From positions 1-18,306 of the forward strand of contig JBDLTZ010000288.1 of assembly GCA_039805565.1 (NCBI GenBank): 18,306 nt of DNA, written 5' to 3'. Below, one piece after another: positions 5,765 to 13,137 of the stretch. Source of the stretch: CALJIC01 sp039805565. Lineage in GTDB: Bacteria; Chloroflexota; Chloroflexia; Chloroflexales; Roseiflexaceae. The translations under genes were made by a program, and so were the position numbers. The notes below the pieces were generated by a model. That model saw only the letters and a list, made by a program, of their open reading frames with translations, was not told where the DNA came from and searched no databases. The stretch's first letter is position 1. Each line of letters opens with the position of its first letter.

Positions 5765-8692
5765 CTACGCCCCCACATCCTCCAGCCGCGCCATGATCTT
5801 GTCCACCGCCCGCGCCCAGGACCAGCGCTCGGCCGCGACCCTAGCTGCCCGCAGCCCCTTGGCGCGCGCCTCGTCGCGGTGCTCGTAGACATGCCGCATC
5901 AAGTGGCGCAGGTGCTCCACGTCCGGGTCGGCCCACTCGTAGCCTTCGTAGTACGGGCACTTCGCCACCGCCGGGATCAGGCGGCGCACCCGCAGCGGGT
6001 AGGCCACCTCGTCGTCCAGGAAGTCGGCCTGGGCGCTCCAGTTGGTGGCGATCGTCGGCAGGCCGCATGCCATCGCCTCCAAGATCGGCATGCCCCAGCC
6101 CTCGCCGCGCGTCGGCAGCACGAAGCAGTCGGCGCTGGTGTACAGGCTGCCCATCTGGTGCAGCGCGATGTGCTGGTTCAGCATCAGCACCACCGGCGCG
6201 GAGCCATGGCGCAGGCGCAGGTCGGCGATCTGCTGGCGCACGTTCACGCCTGGGTCGTTGTTGAAGACCTTCAGCACCAGCACCACGTCGTCGCGGTCTG
6301 AGAACTCCTCGGTGAACGCGCGCAGCAGCACCTCGGGCGCCTTACGCTCGCCCCACTCGAAGTTCGAGAGGAACACGTAGCGGTCGCTCGGGCGGCGGGC
6401 GGCGATGCCGGGGTGGAAGTAGTCCGGGTCCACGCCGAGCGGGATGACGTGGATCGGCTTCTTCACGCCGCTGTCGCGGAAGGTCTGCGCGTTGAAGGTG
6501 CTGGGCACCCAGACCTCGTCCATCTGGTTGGCCTGCGCGGCCCAGTCCTCGGGGATGCCGGTGGGCTCGAGCATGCTGTAGCCGATGCGGTAGCGGCCGC
6601 TGTTCTTGATGAAGCTGTCGGCCTGGTGGTAGACCACCTGCACCAGCGAGGTGTCCTTCGGGCGGTGGCGCATCTGCTCGATGCGCGGGTCGCCGGTGGG
6701 CGGCTCGGTGATATCGCTGCCCCAGATGCAGCCCACGCGCACGTCCACGCCGCGCCGGTCGAGCTCGAGCGCGAGCTGGCGCGAGGAGATCGCGTACCCG
6801 GTGGGCGAGGCGATGATGCTGTGCCAGAAGAGCTTTCTGTCGTAGCGCTCGTGGGCGAAGTGCCGCCCCCACTTGGCGCGGAAGGTCGCCTGGGCCCGGC
6901 CGAACATCGCCTGCCAGCTCACGTTGTTGATCTTGGTGCTGGTGTTCTCGCGGTGCACCACGCGCACATCGCCCACGCAGACGGTCTTGAAGCCGTGCAT
7001 GGCGGCCCGCAGGCAGTAGTCGGTGTCCTCGAAGTAGGAGAAGAACGCCTCGTCCAGCCCGCCGACCTTCTCTAGCACATCGCGGCGGATGTACATGCAG
7101 GCGCCCACCACCCCCTCGACCTCGCGCACGCCGGGGAACTGGCCGACATCTGCCTCACCGCCGCCCACCTGGTAGCCCCATGCGCTATCCGGCATGTAGG
7201 TGCCGGCGTGCTGGAGCCGGCCGTCGGGCCAGAGCAGCTTGCACCCCACCACGCCGTAGTCGGGGCGGCTGTGGGCCACCTCGCGCAGCCGGGCAAGCCA
7301 GTGCTCCTGCACGATCAGCGTGTCGTTGTTGAGCAGCAGCACGTCGCACTCGGGCGGGGCGGCGGCGATGCCCTGGTTGTTGCCGCGGGTGAAGCCGACG
7401 TTCTCGTCGTTAGCGATCAGCGTGATGTCGGGCTGGGTGCGCAGCCACTCGCGCGTGCCGTCGCTGCTGCCGTTATCCACCACGATCAGCCGGTAGTCCA
7501 CGCCCTTCGTCTGGGCGCGGATGCTGGCGACGCAGTCCTGCGTTACGGTCAGGCCGTTCCATGTGAGCATGACGATCGCGACGGGGGGGAGGCCCTGCTC
7601 CGGCTGGGGCGCTGTGGGCGAGGGCAGCGGCTGGCTCGGCTGGACGAGCGCTGGCTCACGCCTGTCCTCTCGTACGCGCGCCGCGGCTTCGCGGCTCGGC
7701 TCACGCGGCCGCTCCGTGGCAACGCGCCGCAGCTCAGCCAGGGCGTTCGCGAGCGCTGCGCGGGTTGTATCGTCCCAGCCGCGGGTCCGGGCGATCTCCG
7801 GCAGGGCCAGCAGCGCGTGCAGGTAGGCCTGGCGCAGGACGTGGCTGACGCCGGAGCGGGCGCGCTTCGAGGCCTGCTCGCGCTCGGCCGCGAGGAACGG
7901 CCCGAGCAGGTCGGCGGGCGCGCGGTGCTTGAGGGCCAGGCGCAGACGGTTGCGCTCGACCAGCGCGGCGTGGCGATAGCTGGCCTCGTGGGGCGCGCCC
8001 TCGTCGTGCACCAGCGTGGCATCGCGGGCCAGGCGCAGGGTCCACCCGGCGGCCACGGCGCGCAGGCAGAGATCGGCGTCCTCGAAGTAGCCCGCGCCGA
8101 ACCCCTCGTCCAGCGGACCGATCTCGCGCAGCATCGAGGCGCGCAGGGCCGTGGCGAGGAAGGCCATGTACTGCGGCTCGGGCAGCGGCTCGGGCAGGCG
8201 CGTGAGTCCCATGGCGATGTTGGCGCCGTAGCCGAGCGGCTCGAGGAGCTGGCCGCCCGCGTGCTGGAGGCGGCCGTCGGGGTAGCGCGCCAGGCTGCCC
8301 ACCACGCCCACGCGCTCGTCCTCCTCGAGCGGCCGCAGCAGCGCTGCCAGCCAGCCCGGGTCCACCACCGTATCCTGGTTCAGCAGGACAACGGCGTCTG
8401 CCACAGAGGCTGATGCGCGTCGCTCTGAGCTCTCTGTGTGCTCTGTGGCAAGAAGCCCAGGTGTCGCGCGGATGCCGCGGTTGCACGCGCCCGAGAAGCC
8501 GAGCGATTCGGCGCTGCGGATGAGGCGCACCTGCGGGAAGGCGCGCGCCACAAGGTCGGCGCCGCCATCGGCGCTGCCGTTGTCCACCACGGTCACGTCG
8601 AAGTCGGCGCCCTGCTGCGCGAGGAGCGCCTCGAGGCATGGGCGGAGGAAGCGCTCGCCGTTATGGGCCGGGATGATGACGGAGGCTCTCAT
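5765..8692 (-). CDS. Three-domain glycosyltransferase GT2-GT2-GT4
   Basis: This 975-aa protein starts at ATG 8692-8690, which overlaps the TGA (8691-8689) of the upstream gene; the frame remains open upstream but only as low-complexity shadow sequence. Domain 1 (about 3-260) is a GT2 with VVDNGSADG, LLNQDTVVD and GYFEDADLCLR. A proline-rich linker spans about 325-370. Domain 2 (about 371-590) is a second GT2 with VVDNGSSDG, LLNNDT and SYFEDTDYCLR. Domain 3 (about 620-965) is a GT4 with NFEWGERKAPEVL and EGWGMPILE (E864 and E872). All three keep their active-site motifs, so the protein could add three sugars in sequence. Residues 80-98 in domain 1 appear to be an in-frame repeat insertion. It is likely cytoplasmic or membrane-peripheral and builds a surface glycan. 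Confidence 0.9.
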   Translation of the reverse strand: MRASVIIPAHNGERFLRPCLEALLAQQGADFDVTVVDNGSADGGADLVARAFPQVRLIRSAESLGFSGACNRGIRATPGLLATEHTESSERRASASVADAVVLLNQDTVVDPGWLAALLRPLEEDERVGVVGSLARYPDGRLQHAGGQLLEPLGYGANIAMGLTRLPEPLPEPQYMAFLATALRASMLREIGPLDEGFGAGYFEDADLCLRAVAAGWTLRLARDATLVHDEGAPHEASYRHAALVERNRLRLALKHRAPADLLGPFLAAEREQASKRARSGVSHVLRQAYLHALLALPEIARTRGWDDTTRAALANALAELRRVATERPREPSREAAARVREDRREPALVQPSQPLPSPTAPQPEQGLPPVAIVMLTWNGLTVTQDCVASIRAQTKGVDYRLIVVDNGSSDGTREWLRTQPDITLIANDENVGFTRGNNQGIAAAPPECDVLLLNNDTLIVQEHWLARLREVAHSRPDYGVVGCKLLWPDGRLQHAGTYMPDSAWGYQVGGGEADVGQFPGVREVEGVVGACMYIRRDVLEKVGGLDEAFFSYFEDTDYCLRAAMHGFKTVCVGDVRVVHRENTSTKINNVSWQAMFGRAQATFRAKWGRHFAHERYDRKLFWHSIIASPTGYAISSRQLALELDRRGVDVRVGCIWGSDITEPPTGDPRIEQMRHRPKDTSLVQVVYHQADSFIKNSGRYRIGYSMLEPTGIPEDWAAQANQMDEVWVPSTFNAQTFRDSGVKKPIHVIPLGVDPDYFHPGIAARRPSDRYVFLSNFEWGERKAPEVLLRAFTEEFSDRDDVVLVLKVFNNDPGVNVRQQIADLRLRHGSAPVVLMLNQHIALHQMGSLYTSADCFVLPTRGEGWGMPILEAMACGLPTIATNWSAQADFLDDEVAYPLRVRRLIPAVAKCPYYEGYEWADPDVEHLRHLMRHVYEHRDEARAKGLRAARVAAERWSWARAVDKIMARLEDVGA
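8399..8450. repeat. In-frame hairpin repeat inserted in the first GT2 domain
   Basis: A perfect 10-bp inverted repeat, TGCCACAGAG (8399-8408) and CTCTGTGGCA (8441-8450), flanks a 32-nt centre containing CTCTGTGTG. It encodes residues 81-98 of the GT2-GT2-GT4 protein (ATEHTESSERRASASVA), which interrupt an otherwise typical NRGIRA...DAVVLLNQDT junction. Its base composition is lower in GC than its surroundings. I associate CACAGAG-type repeats with intergenic regions of many bacteria, but the copy number in this genome is unknown. Confidence 0.7.
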
Positions 8693-10275
8693 GCGTCGGT
8701 CGCAATCTTTCGCGCCAGGGCGGTCTGGGCGTCGTCGATATCGGCCAGGTGCTGGCGGATGTCGACGAGCGTCTGCCGGATCTCGGGCTGGTCGGCCGCG
8801 ATGCGGGCGAGCGCCTCGGTGATCGCCTGGAGCGCGTGGACCGTGGCGGCGTTGAAGGCGTTCTGCTGCTCGACGATCGGCGCGACGTACCAGCGGGTGA
8901 GGGAGTTGGCGGCCTGCTTGGCCTGGCCCACCAGCGGCAGGCTGGAGTCGAGCTCCTGCGGCTGGACTTTCCAGAGGTGGTCGAGGGCGGCCACCTTGGC
9001 CTTGTAGGCGTCGTCCGCGGGGGGCTGGGGCGGCGCGGCGGGCGTGTCGGAACGATTGCGGTCGCTGGTCATGTTGGGCCTCCGGCAGAAGCGGGCGAGC
9101 GGGGCGAGGGCCCGCTCCCAGGAGAACTCGTCGCCGAGGGTGCGGGCGCGCCGGCCGCACGCGCGGCGCCCCTCGTCGTCCACCAGCAGTGCCAGGATCG
9201 CCTGCGCCACCGCGTCCGTGTCGCCGACGGGCACCACCGCGCCGAGGCCGTGGCGCTCCACCAGGTCGGCGGCGGCGTCCCCGGCGCTCACGACGCTGGG
9301 CAGGCCCGCCCACAGGTGATCGAGGAAGCGCGAGCGCACGGCGGCGTAGGCGGTCTCCAGGTGGGCGTGGTGCAGCGAGACGGCCAGGTCGGCCTCGAGC
9401 AGGGCGTCGGCGCGGCGCTCGTAGGGCAGCCACTCGTCGTAGAACAGCACGCTCGCTCCCAGCAGGCCGAGCTCCTCGGCGCGGCGGCGGGCTGCGGCGG
9501 GCGCACGCATCTCGCGCACGTCGCCGGGGTGGCGGCCGGCCAGGAGCACCAGCCGGGCGTCGGGGCGCTGCTGCGACACGGCGGCCATCGCCTCCACCAG
9601 CGTCAGCGGGTCGAGCCAGTCCCACAGGCCGCCGGTCCAGAGCAGGAGCGGCTCGTGATCACCTAGGCCGGGGAGCACGCCGCGCAGGGCAGGGGCGGTC
9701 CTCGCGGGCAGATCGTGGGGCAGGCCGAAGGGCGCGGTGTCGATCAGGGTGCGCAGCTGCGGGTCTGCGTCGGTGCGCTCGGGGGTGACGCGGCCGAGCG
9801 CCAGGAGCGCGCCGATGTAGAGGTCGCGCTGCCTCTCGGTGGCGCACACGATGAAGTCGGCCGCGAGCAGCTGCGCCTGGAGCAGGGCGCGGTCGGCCTG
9901 GTGCTGGGCGGCGCGCTGCGCTGGGTGGGCGGAGCGGAACGACTCCAGGTTCTCGAGCGGCGTTGGGTCGTAGAGGTCAAGCGCGAGCGGCACGGGAGCG
10001 CGGGCCAGCTCGGGGTGCGCGGCGAGGACGTGACCGTTGGCCACCACCACGTCGGCGGCGCGGAGCCAGGGCGCGAGCGAGGCGGCGTCGCCCCAGGCGT
10101 AGCAGCCGGTGGCGAAGGGCGCCGGCAGGTCGATCGGCCGCGGCGCCACCAGCGTCACCGGCTGGCGCCGGGAGAGGACGCGGGCCATCTCCCAGGCGCG
10201 TATGCCGGGGCCGGCCATACGGCTGCCCACCACGTCGTGGGAGATGATCAGGAGGCGCGGGGCGTTCTCGCTCAT
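8689..10275 (-). CDS. Glycosyltransferase family 4 (ExpC-like) fused to a linker/coiled-coil module
   Basis: This 528-aa protein starts at ATG 10275 (MSENAPRLLIISHDVVGSRM), where GT4 homology begins. Residues 5-395 form a GT-B enzyme of the type with HDVVGSRMAGPGIRAWEMAR at the N-terminus, WTGGLWDWLDPLTLVEA, and FLDHLWAGLPSVVSAGDAAAD in place of the usual E-x7-E stretch. A proline-rich spacer (about 409-420) leads into a helical module with WYVAPIVEQQNAFN (462-475) and a C-terminal helix with repeated I/L-A-D heptads. The module matches the separate gene at 3570-4109. A promoter with almost no 5' UTR lies just upstream. The stop overlaps the next gene (ATGA). Within the frame, ATG 9072 has its own strong ribosome site, so the last 127 residues may also be made alone. 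Confidence 0.88.
   Translation of the reverse strand: MSENAPRLLIISHDVVGSRMAGPGIRAWEMARVLSRRQPVTLVAPRPIDLPAPFATGCYAWGDAASLAPWLRAADVVVANGHVLAAHPELARAPVPLALDLYDPTPLENLESFRSAHPAQRAAQHQADRALLQAQLLAADFIVCATERQRDLYIGALLALGRVTPERTDADPQLRTLIDTAPFGLPHDLPARTAPALRGVLPGLGDHEPLLLWTGGLWDWLDPLTLVEAMAAVSQQRPDARLVLLAGRHPGDVREMRAPAAARRRAEELGLLGASVLFYDEWLPYERRADALLEADLAVSLHHAHLETAYAAVRSRFLDHLWAGLPSVVSAGDAAADLVERHGLGAVVPVGDTDAVAQAILALLVDDEGRRACGRRARTLGDEFSWERALAPLARFCRRPNMTSDRNRSDTPAAPPQPPADDAYKAKVAALDHLWKVQPQELDSSLPLVGQAKQAANSLTRWYVAPIVEQQNAFNAATVHALQAITEALARIAADQPEIRQTLVDIRQHLADIDDAQTALARKIATDA
9070..9083 (-). promoter_or_regulatory. Internal ribosome site and in-frame ATG inside the GT4-linker gene
   Basis: GGAGG at 9083-9079 lies 6 nt before ATG 9072-9070, in frame with the downstream linker module. 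It falls exactly at the boundary between the glycosyltransferase (ending CRRPN) and the linker (MTSDRNRSD). It could start a separate 127-aa product, or mark where two genes were fused by loss of a stop codon. Confidence 0.6.
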
Positions 10276-10285
10276 AAGCCCGGGG

Positions 10286-10314
10286 ATGGTACACCGGGAT
10301 GTGTCTGCTGTCAA
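10286..10314 (-). promoter_or_regulatory. Sigma-70-like promoter of the glycan cluster, near-leaderless
   Basis: On the minus strand TTGACA (10314-10309) is followed by exactly 17 bp and TACCAT (10291-10286). The start of transcription would be near 10279, only about 4 nt before ATG 10275. No Shine-Dalgarno sequence is visible, which fits a leaderless or near-leaderless message for the first gene. Confidence 0.65.
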
Positions 10315-10471
10315 CGTGGGGAGGGCGCGGCGGACTGCGCGGGGTTCTCGATAGCCGGTATCTGAATCACATGTCGTGCCCAGAGCAGCAACACTTCTTG
10401 CCGGGCGCGCGCTGTCGAATGTGATGGGTCCGGTTTCGCCATCCGACGGCCGGTGTGCTCCACGGCCCGAT

Positions 10472-10487
10472 CCGCGGCGCGCCGCGG
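10472..10487. repeat. Perfect 16-bp palindrome upstream of the nuclease remnant
   Basis: CCGCGGCGCGCCGCGG is its own reverse complement and lies 18 bp before ATG 10506. It could be an old operator or simply a GC-rich chance palindrome. The rest of the 230-bp divergent gap (10276-10505) shows only the leftward promoter. Confidence 0.4.
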
Positions 10488-10505
10488 CATCGCGAGAGAA
10501 CGCTC

Positions 10506-10750
10506 ATGCCATCGCACCCGGTCGCCTTCCTCGACCCCGCCGTGCTCAGCGCGCGGCCGCTCAGGGTCTCGCCCACTGATATCTCACATTTTATTCGCCT
10601 TGACCAGTGCGAGCGCTACCTGCGCCTGCGCCTGCACGAGCGCGCCGAGGGGCAGCGCTTTCTCTACGACTACGGCGTCGCGCCGCAGTCGATCTCGCCG
10701 ATCCTGACGCAGTCCGGCGCGACGTTTGAGGACACCATCGCGCGCGACAT
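10506..10750 (+). pseudogene. Truncated 5' remnant of a TM0106-type RecB-like nuclease gene
   Basis: ATG 10506 opens about 80 residues that read as a real protein start, with LRVSPTDISHFIRLDQCERY, LRLRLHERAEGQRFLYDYG and a GATFEDTIARDI helix. This resembles the N-terminus of large RecB-like PD-(D/E)XK nucleases, often fused to helicases, found in Chloroflexota. Such proteins run to many hundreds of residues. Here the family-like sequence ends near 10745-10750 and the frame continues as arginine- and glycine-rich shadow sequence. The PD-(D/E)XK core and any helicase are absent, so this is a deletion remnant. The family call rests on memory of the N-terminal pattern and is moderate. Confidence 0.55.
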
Positions 10751-10762
10751 CTGCGGCGCACC

Positions 10763-10837
10763 TGCACGCCGCCGCTGTGGCAGGGCACGAGCGACGGCAG
10801 GAGCGTCGAGGTCTGGGTGGGCAGCGGGACGATGTGA
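10763..10837 (+). pseudogene. Possible C-terminal tail of a second, unidentified gene
   Basis: In a different frame from the nuclease remnant, 10763-10837 reads PPLWQGTSDGRSVEVWVGSG and ends TM, TGA. This looks like protein sequence rather than shadow and could be the tail of a gene whose body was lost in the same deletion. It is short and unrecognised. Confidence 0.25.
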
Positions 10838-10894
10838 CGGGGCTCAGGGCGGAGGGGTGTGGGGAGCTCTCTCGCGAGGGCGAGCCCCGGCCCC

Positions 10895-10923
10895 TTGCGG
10901 CCCACGTGCCCAAGTGCTACACT
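10895..10923 (+). promoter_or_regulatory. Extended -10 promoter of the exonuclease gene, apparently leaderless
   Basis: TTGCGG (10895-10900), 17 bp, then TACACT (10918-10923) preceded by TG-C (extended -10). The start of transcription would fall at about 10930-10931, on the A of ATG 10931. No Shine-Dalgarno sequence precedes the ATG. Confidence 0.5.
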
Positions 10924-10930
10924 CCACGCC

Positions 10931-11965
10931 ATGTCCGACACGCTCCTCCAGCTCACCGACGCCGGCCTCTACTGTCCCGCCGGCGACTTCTACGTGGACC
11001 CGTGGCGCCCCGTGGCGCGCGCGGTGGTCACGCACGCCCACAGCGACCACGCGCGGCGCGGCTCGGGGGCGTACCTGGTGGCGCGCGAGGGCGAGCGCGT
11101 CTTCCGCACCCGCCTCGGCGAGGACGCCCCGCTCCGGCCCGTGGCCTACGGCGAGATCATCTCGGTCAACGGCGTCGATGTCTCGCTGCACCCCGCCGGA
11201 CACATCCTCGGATCGGCCCAGGTGCGCGTGGCCCACCGCGGCGAGGTCTGGGTGGTCTCGGGGGACTACAAGGTCGAGCCGGACCGCACCTGCGCGCCGT
11301 TCGAGCCGGTGCGCTGCCACACTTTCATCACCGAGAGCACCTTCGGCCTGCCGGTGTACCGCTGGGCGCGGCAGGAGGAGGTCTTCGCGCAGGTCAACGG
11401 CTGGTGGCGGCAGAACCAGGAGGCCGGGCGGGCCAGCATCCTCTACGGCTACGCGCTCGGCAAGGCGCAGCGGCTGCTCGCCGGGCTGGACCCGGGCATC
11501 GGGCCGATCTTCGTCCACGGCGCGCTCATCCAGCTGACAGACGACTACCGCGCGTCGGGAGTGGCCCTACCCGACACGCGGTACACCGGCGAGGCTGAGC
11601 GCGGCTTCGACTGGAGCCGCGCCATGGTCCTGGCGCCGCCCTCTGCCCACGGCACCCCCTGGATGCGGCGCTTCGGCGCGGCGGCCAGCGGCTTCGCGTC
11701 GGGGTGGATGCGGATCCGGGGCACGCGGCGGCGAAGGGCGATCGACCGCGGCTTCACGCTCTCAGACCACGCCGACTGGCCGGGGCTGCTGGGCGCGATC
11801 CGGGCCACCGGCGCCGAGCGTGTCTGGGTGACGCACGGCTACACCGCGGTGCTGACGCGCTGGCTCCAGGAGCAGGGCTACGACGCCGCCGTAGTCCAGA
11901 CGCGCTTCGAGGGCGAGGGCGGCGGCGAGGCCGAGGCCCCGGCGGAGCTCGACGCGAGCGGTTGA
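10931..11965 (+). CDS. Ligase-associated MBL-fold/beta-CASP DNA exonuclease
   Basis: This 344-aa protein has the full metallo-beta-lactamase/beta-CASP signature: HAHSDH (35-40), HPAGHILGS (H87 and H91), SGDYK (D112), TESTFGLP, a beta-CASP region with LSDHADW (D279, H280, D282), and VTHGY (H302). The order and spacing match the DNA-ligase-associated exonuclease family (TIGR04122 type, related to CPSF73/SNM1 nucleases). It should trim DNA with two bound metal ions in a damage-response pathway together with an ATP-dependent ligase, an Lhr-like helicase and PdeM. The matching ligase is at 15630-17348, but the other partners are not in view. ATG 10931 is chosen because homology begins there and a leaderless promoter points to it. 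The stop overlaps the next promoter's -35 box. Confidence 0.88.
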   Translation: MSDTLLQLTDAGLYCPAGDFYVDPWRPVARAVVTHAHSDHARRGSGAYLVAREGERVFRTRLGEDAPLRPVAYGEIISVNGVDVSLHPAGHILGSAQVRVAHRGEVWVVSGDYKVEPDRTCAPFEPVRCHTFITESTFGLPVYRWARQEEVFAQVNGWWRQNQEAGRASILYGYALGKAQRLLAGLDPGIGPIFVHGALIQLTDDYRASGVALPDTRYTGEAERGFDWSRAMVLAPPSAHGTPWMRRFGAAASGFASGWMRIRGTRRRRAIDRGFTLSDHADWPGLLGAIRATGAERVWVTHGYTAVLTRWLQEQGYDAAVVQTRFEGEGGGEAEAPAELDASG

Positions 11966-11990
11966 CAAAGGGCGCGTGCTCCGCGATCAT
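11962..11990 (+). promoter_or_regulatory. Promoter of the amidohydrolase-Rieske pair
   Basis: TTGACA (11962-11967, perfect) lies 17 bp from GATCAT (11985-11990, 4 of 6). The -35 overlaps the TGA stop of the exonuclease gene. Transcription would start near 11997, leaving a leader of about 47 nt with GAAGGAG at 12031-12037, 6 nt before ATG 12044. Confidence 0.6.
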
Positions 11991-12043
11991 TGAGGCCCTC
12001 CGCGAGAGGCCTGTCCGACAGTGGACGCACGAAGGAGCCGCCC

Positions 12044-13132
12044 ATGCTTGACACCGAGGTCCGGACGGTTCAGAACGCTCGCACGCGCGCCGGCATTGTG
12101 GACTGCGACGTCCACCCCATCCCGCGTAGCCCCGACGAGATCCGTCAGTACATGCCGATGCCCTGGCGCGACCGCTACAAGGGCGGCGGCCGTGGCTTTT
12201 TCGACAATCCCGTCCACGGCATGCGGCTCGACAGCCGCCCGCCCGACGGCGGCCCATTCGGCTCGGACCCGGACTTTCTGCGGAAGCAGCTGATCGACCA
12301 GTACGGCGTGGCCTACGCCATCCTGCTGCCGCGCGCCTTCTGCAACCTCCACCCCGACCCCGACTTCGGCACGGCGATCGCGGCGGCCTACAACGACTGG
12401 CTGGCCGACACCTGGCTCTCCAAGTACAACCACGACGGGGTCTTCAAGGGGTCGATCACTGTGGCCCACCAGGACCCGCAGGCCGCCGCGCGCGAGATCG
12501 ACCGCTGGGCCGGCCACCCGCACTTCGTCCAGGTGATGACCGACTCCGGCGCGCGGGCGCCCTTCGGCCAGCGCCAGTACTACCCGATCTACGAGGCCTG
12601 CGAGCGCCACGGCCTCCCGCTCGCCATCCACCCCGGCACCGACGGCATGGGCATCAACATCCAGCCCGGCCCCGGCTACCCGACGCACTACATCGAGTGG
12701 CACACCTGCCTCTCGCTCGCCTTCCAGGCGCACCTCGTCAGCTTCCTCACCGAGGGAGTCTTCGCGCGCTTCCCCGGCTTCCGCGTGGTGCTGGTGGAGG
12801 GCGGCGTGGCCTGGCTGCCCGCGCTCCTGTGGCGGCTCGACGCCGAGTGGAAGGCGCTGCGCTCGGAGGTGCCGTGGGTCACGAAGCCGCCCTCGGCCTA
12901 CCTGCGTGACCACGTGCGGATCACCAGCCAGCCGATCGAGCGTCCGGCCGACGACCGGCACCTGCTGCAGATGCTGGAGATGATGGACGCCGAGCACCTG
13001 CTGATGTTCGCCAGCGACTACCCCCACTGGGACTTCGACTCGCCGACGCACGCCTTCCCGCGCCTGCCCGCCGAGCTGCACCGGCGCATCTTCGAGGCCA
13101 ACGCGCGGGCCTTCTACCGGCTGGGGGAGTAG
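12044..13132 (+). CDS. Amidohydrolase-2 family metal-dependent hydrolase
   Basis: This 362-aa protein belongs to the ACMSD/amidohydrolase-2 superfamily (TIM barrel). Visible motifs are VDCDVHP (20-25, metal site at the end of strand 1), LAIHPGTDG (H196), VLVEGGVAW (about 249-257) and FASDYPHWDFD (D325, H328). Such enzymes decarboxylate or hydrolyse aromatic-acid or related substrates; the substrate here is unknown. The start is set by GAAGGAG 6 nt upstream. It is followed 5 nt later by a Rieske ferredoxin, a pairing that suggests a shared oxidative or decarboxylating pathway, although no oxygenase large subunit is present in the window. The length is normal and no damage is seen. Confidence 0.85.
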   Translation: MLDTEVRTVQNARTRAGIVDCDVHPIPRSPDEIRQYMPMPWRDRYKGGGRGFFDNPVHGMRLDSRPPDGGPFGSDPDFLRKQLIDQYGVAYAILLPRAFCNLHPDPDFGTAIAAAYNDWLADTWLSKYNHDGVFKGSITVAHQDPQAAAREIDRWAGHPHFVQVMTDSGARAPFGQRQYYPIYEACERHGLPLAIHPGTDGMGINIQPGPGYPTHYIEWHTCLSLAFQAHLVSFLTEGVFARFPGFRVVLVEGGVAWLPALLWRLDAEWKALRSEVPWVTKPPSAYLRDHVRITSQPIERPADDRHLLQMLEMMDAEHLLMFASDYPHWDFDSPTHAFPRLPAELHRRIFEANARAFYRLGE

Positions 13133-13137
13133 CGGGC

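Noticed and set aside
8693..9625. N-terminal extension of the three-domain glycosyltransferase on the minus strand
   Set aside because: The 311 extra residues are arginine/proline/alanine-rich shadow of the overlapping GT4-linker gene. The ATGA overlap at 8692 and GT2 homology from residue 1 set the start.
10726..11598. Plus-strand open frames overlapping the exonuclease in other frames
   Set aside because: They lack motifs and have arginine/alanine-rich shadow composition; the MBL motifs lie in the frame starting at 10931.
11987..13081. 364-residue minus-strand open frame antisense to the amidohydrolase
   Set aside because: Shadow frame without motifs; the sense strand has a promoter, SD and metal-site motifs.
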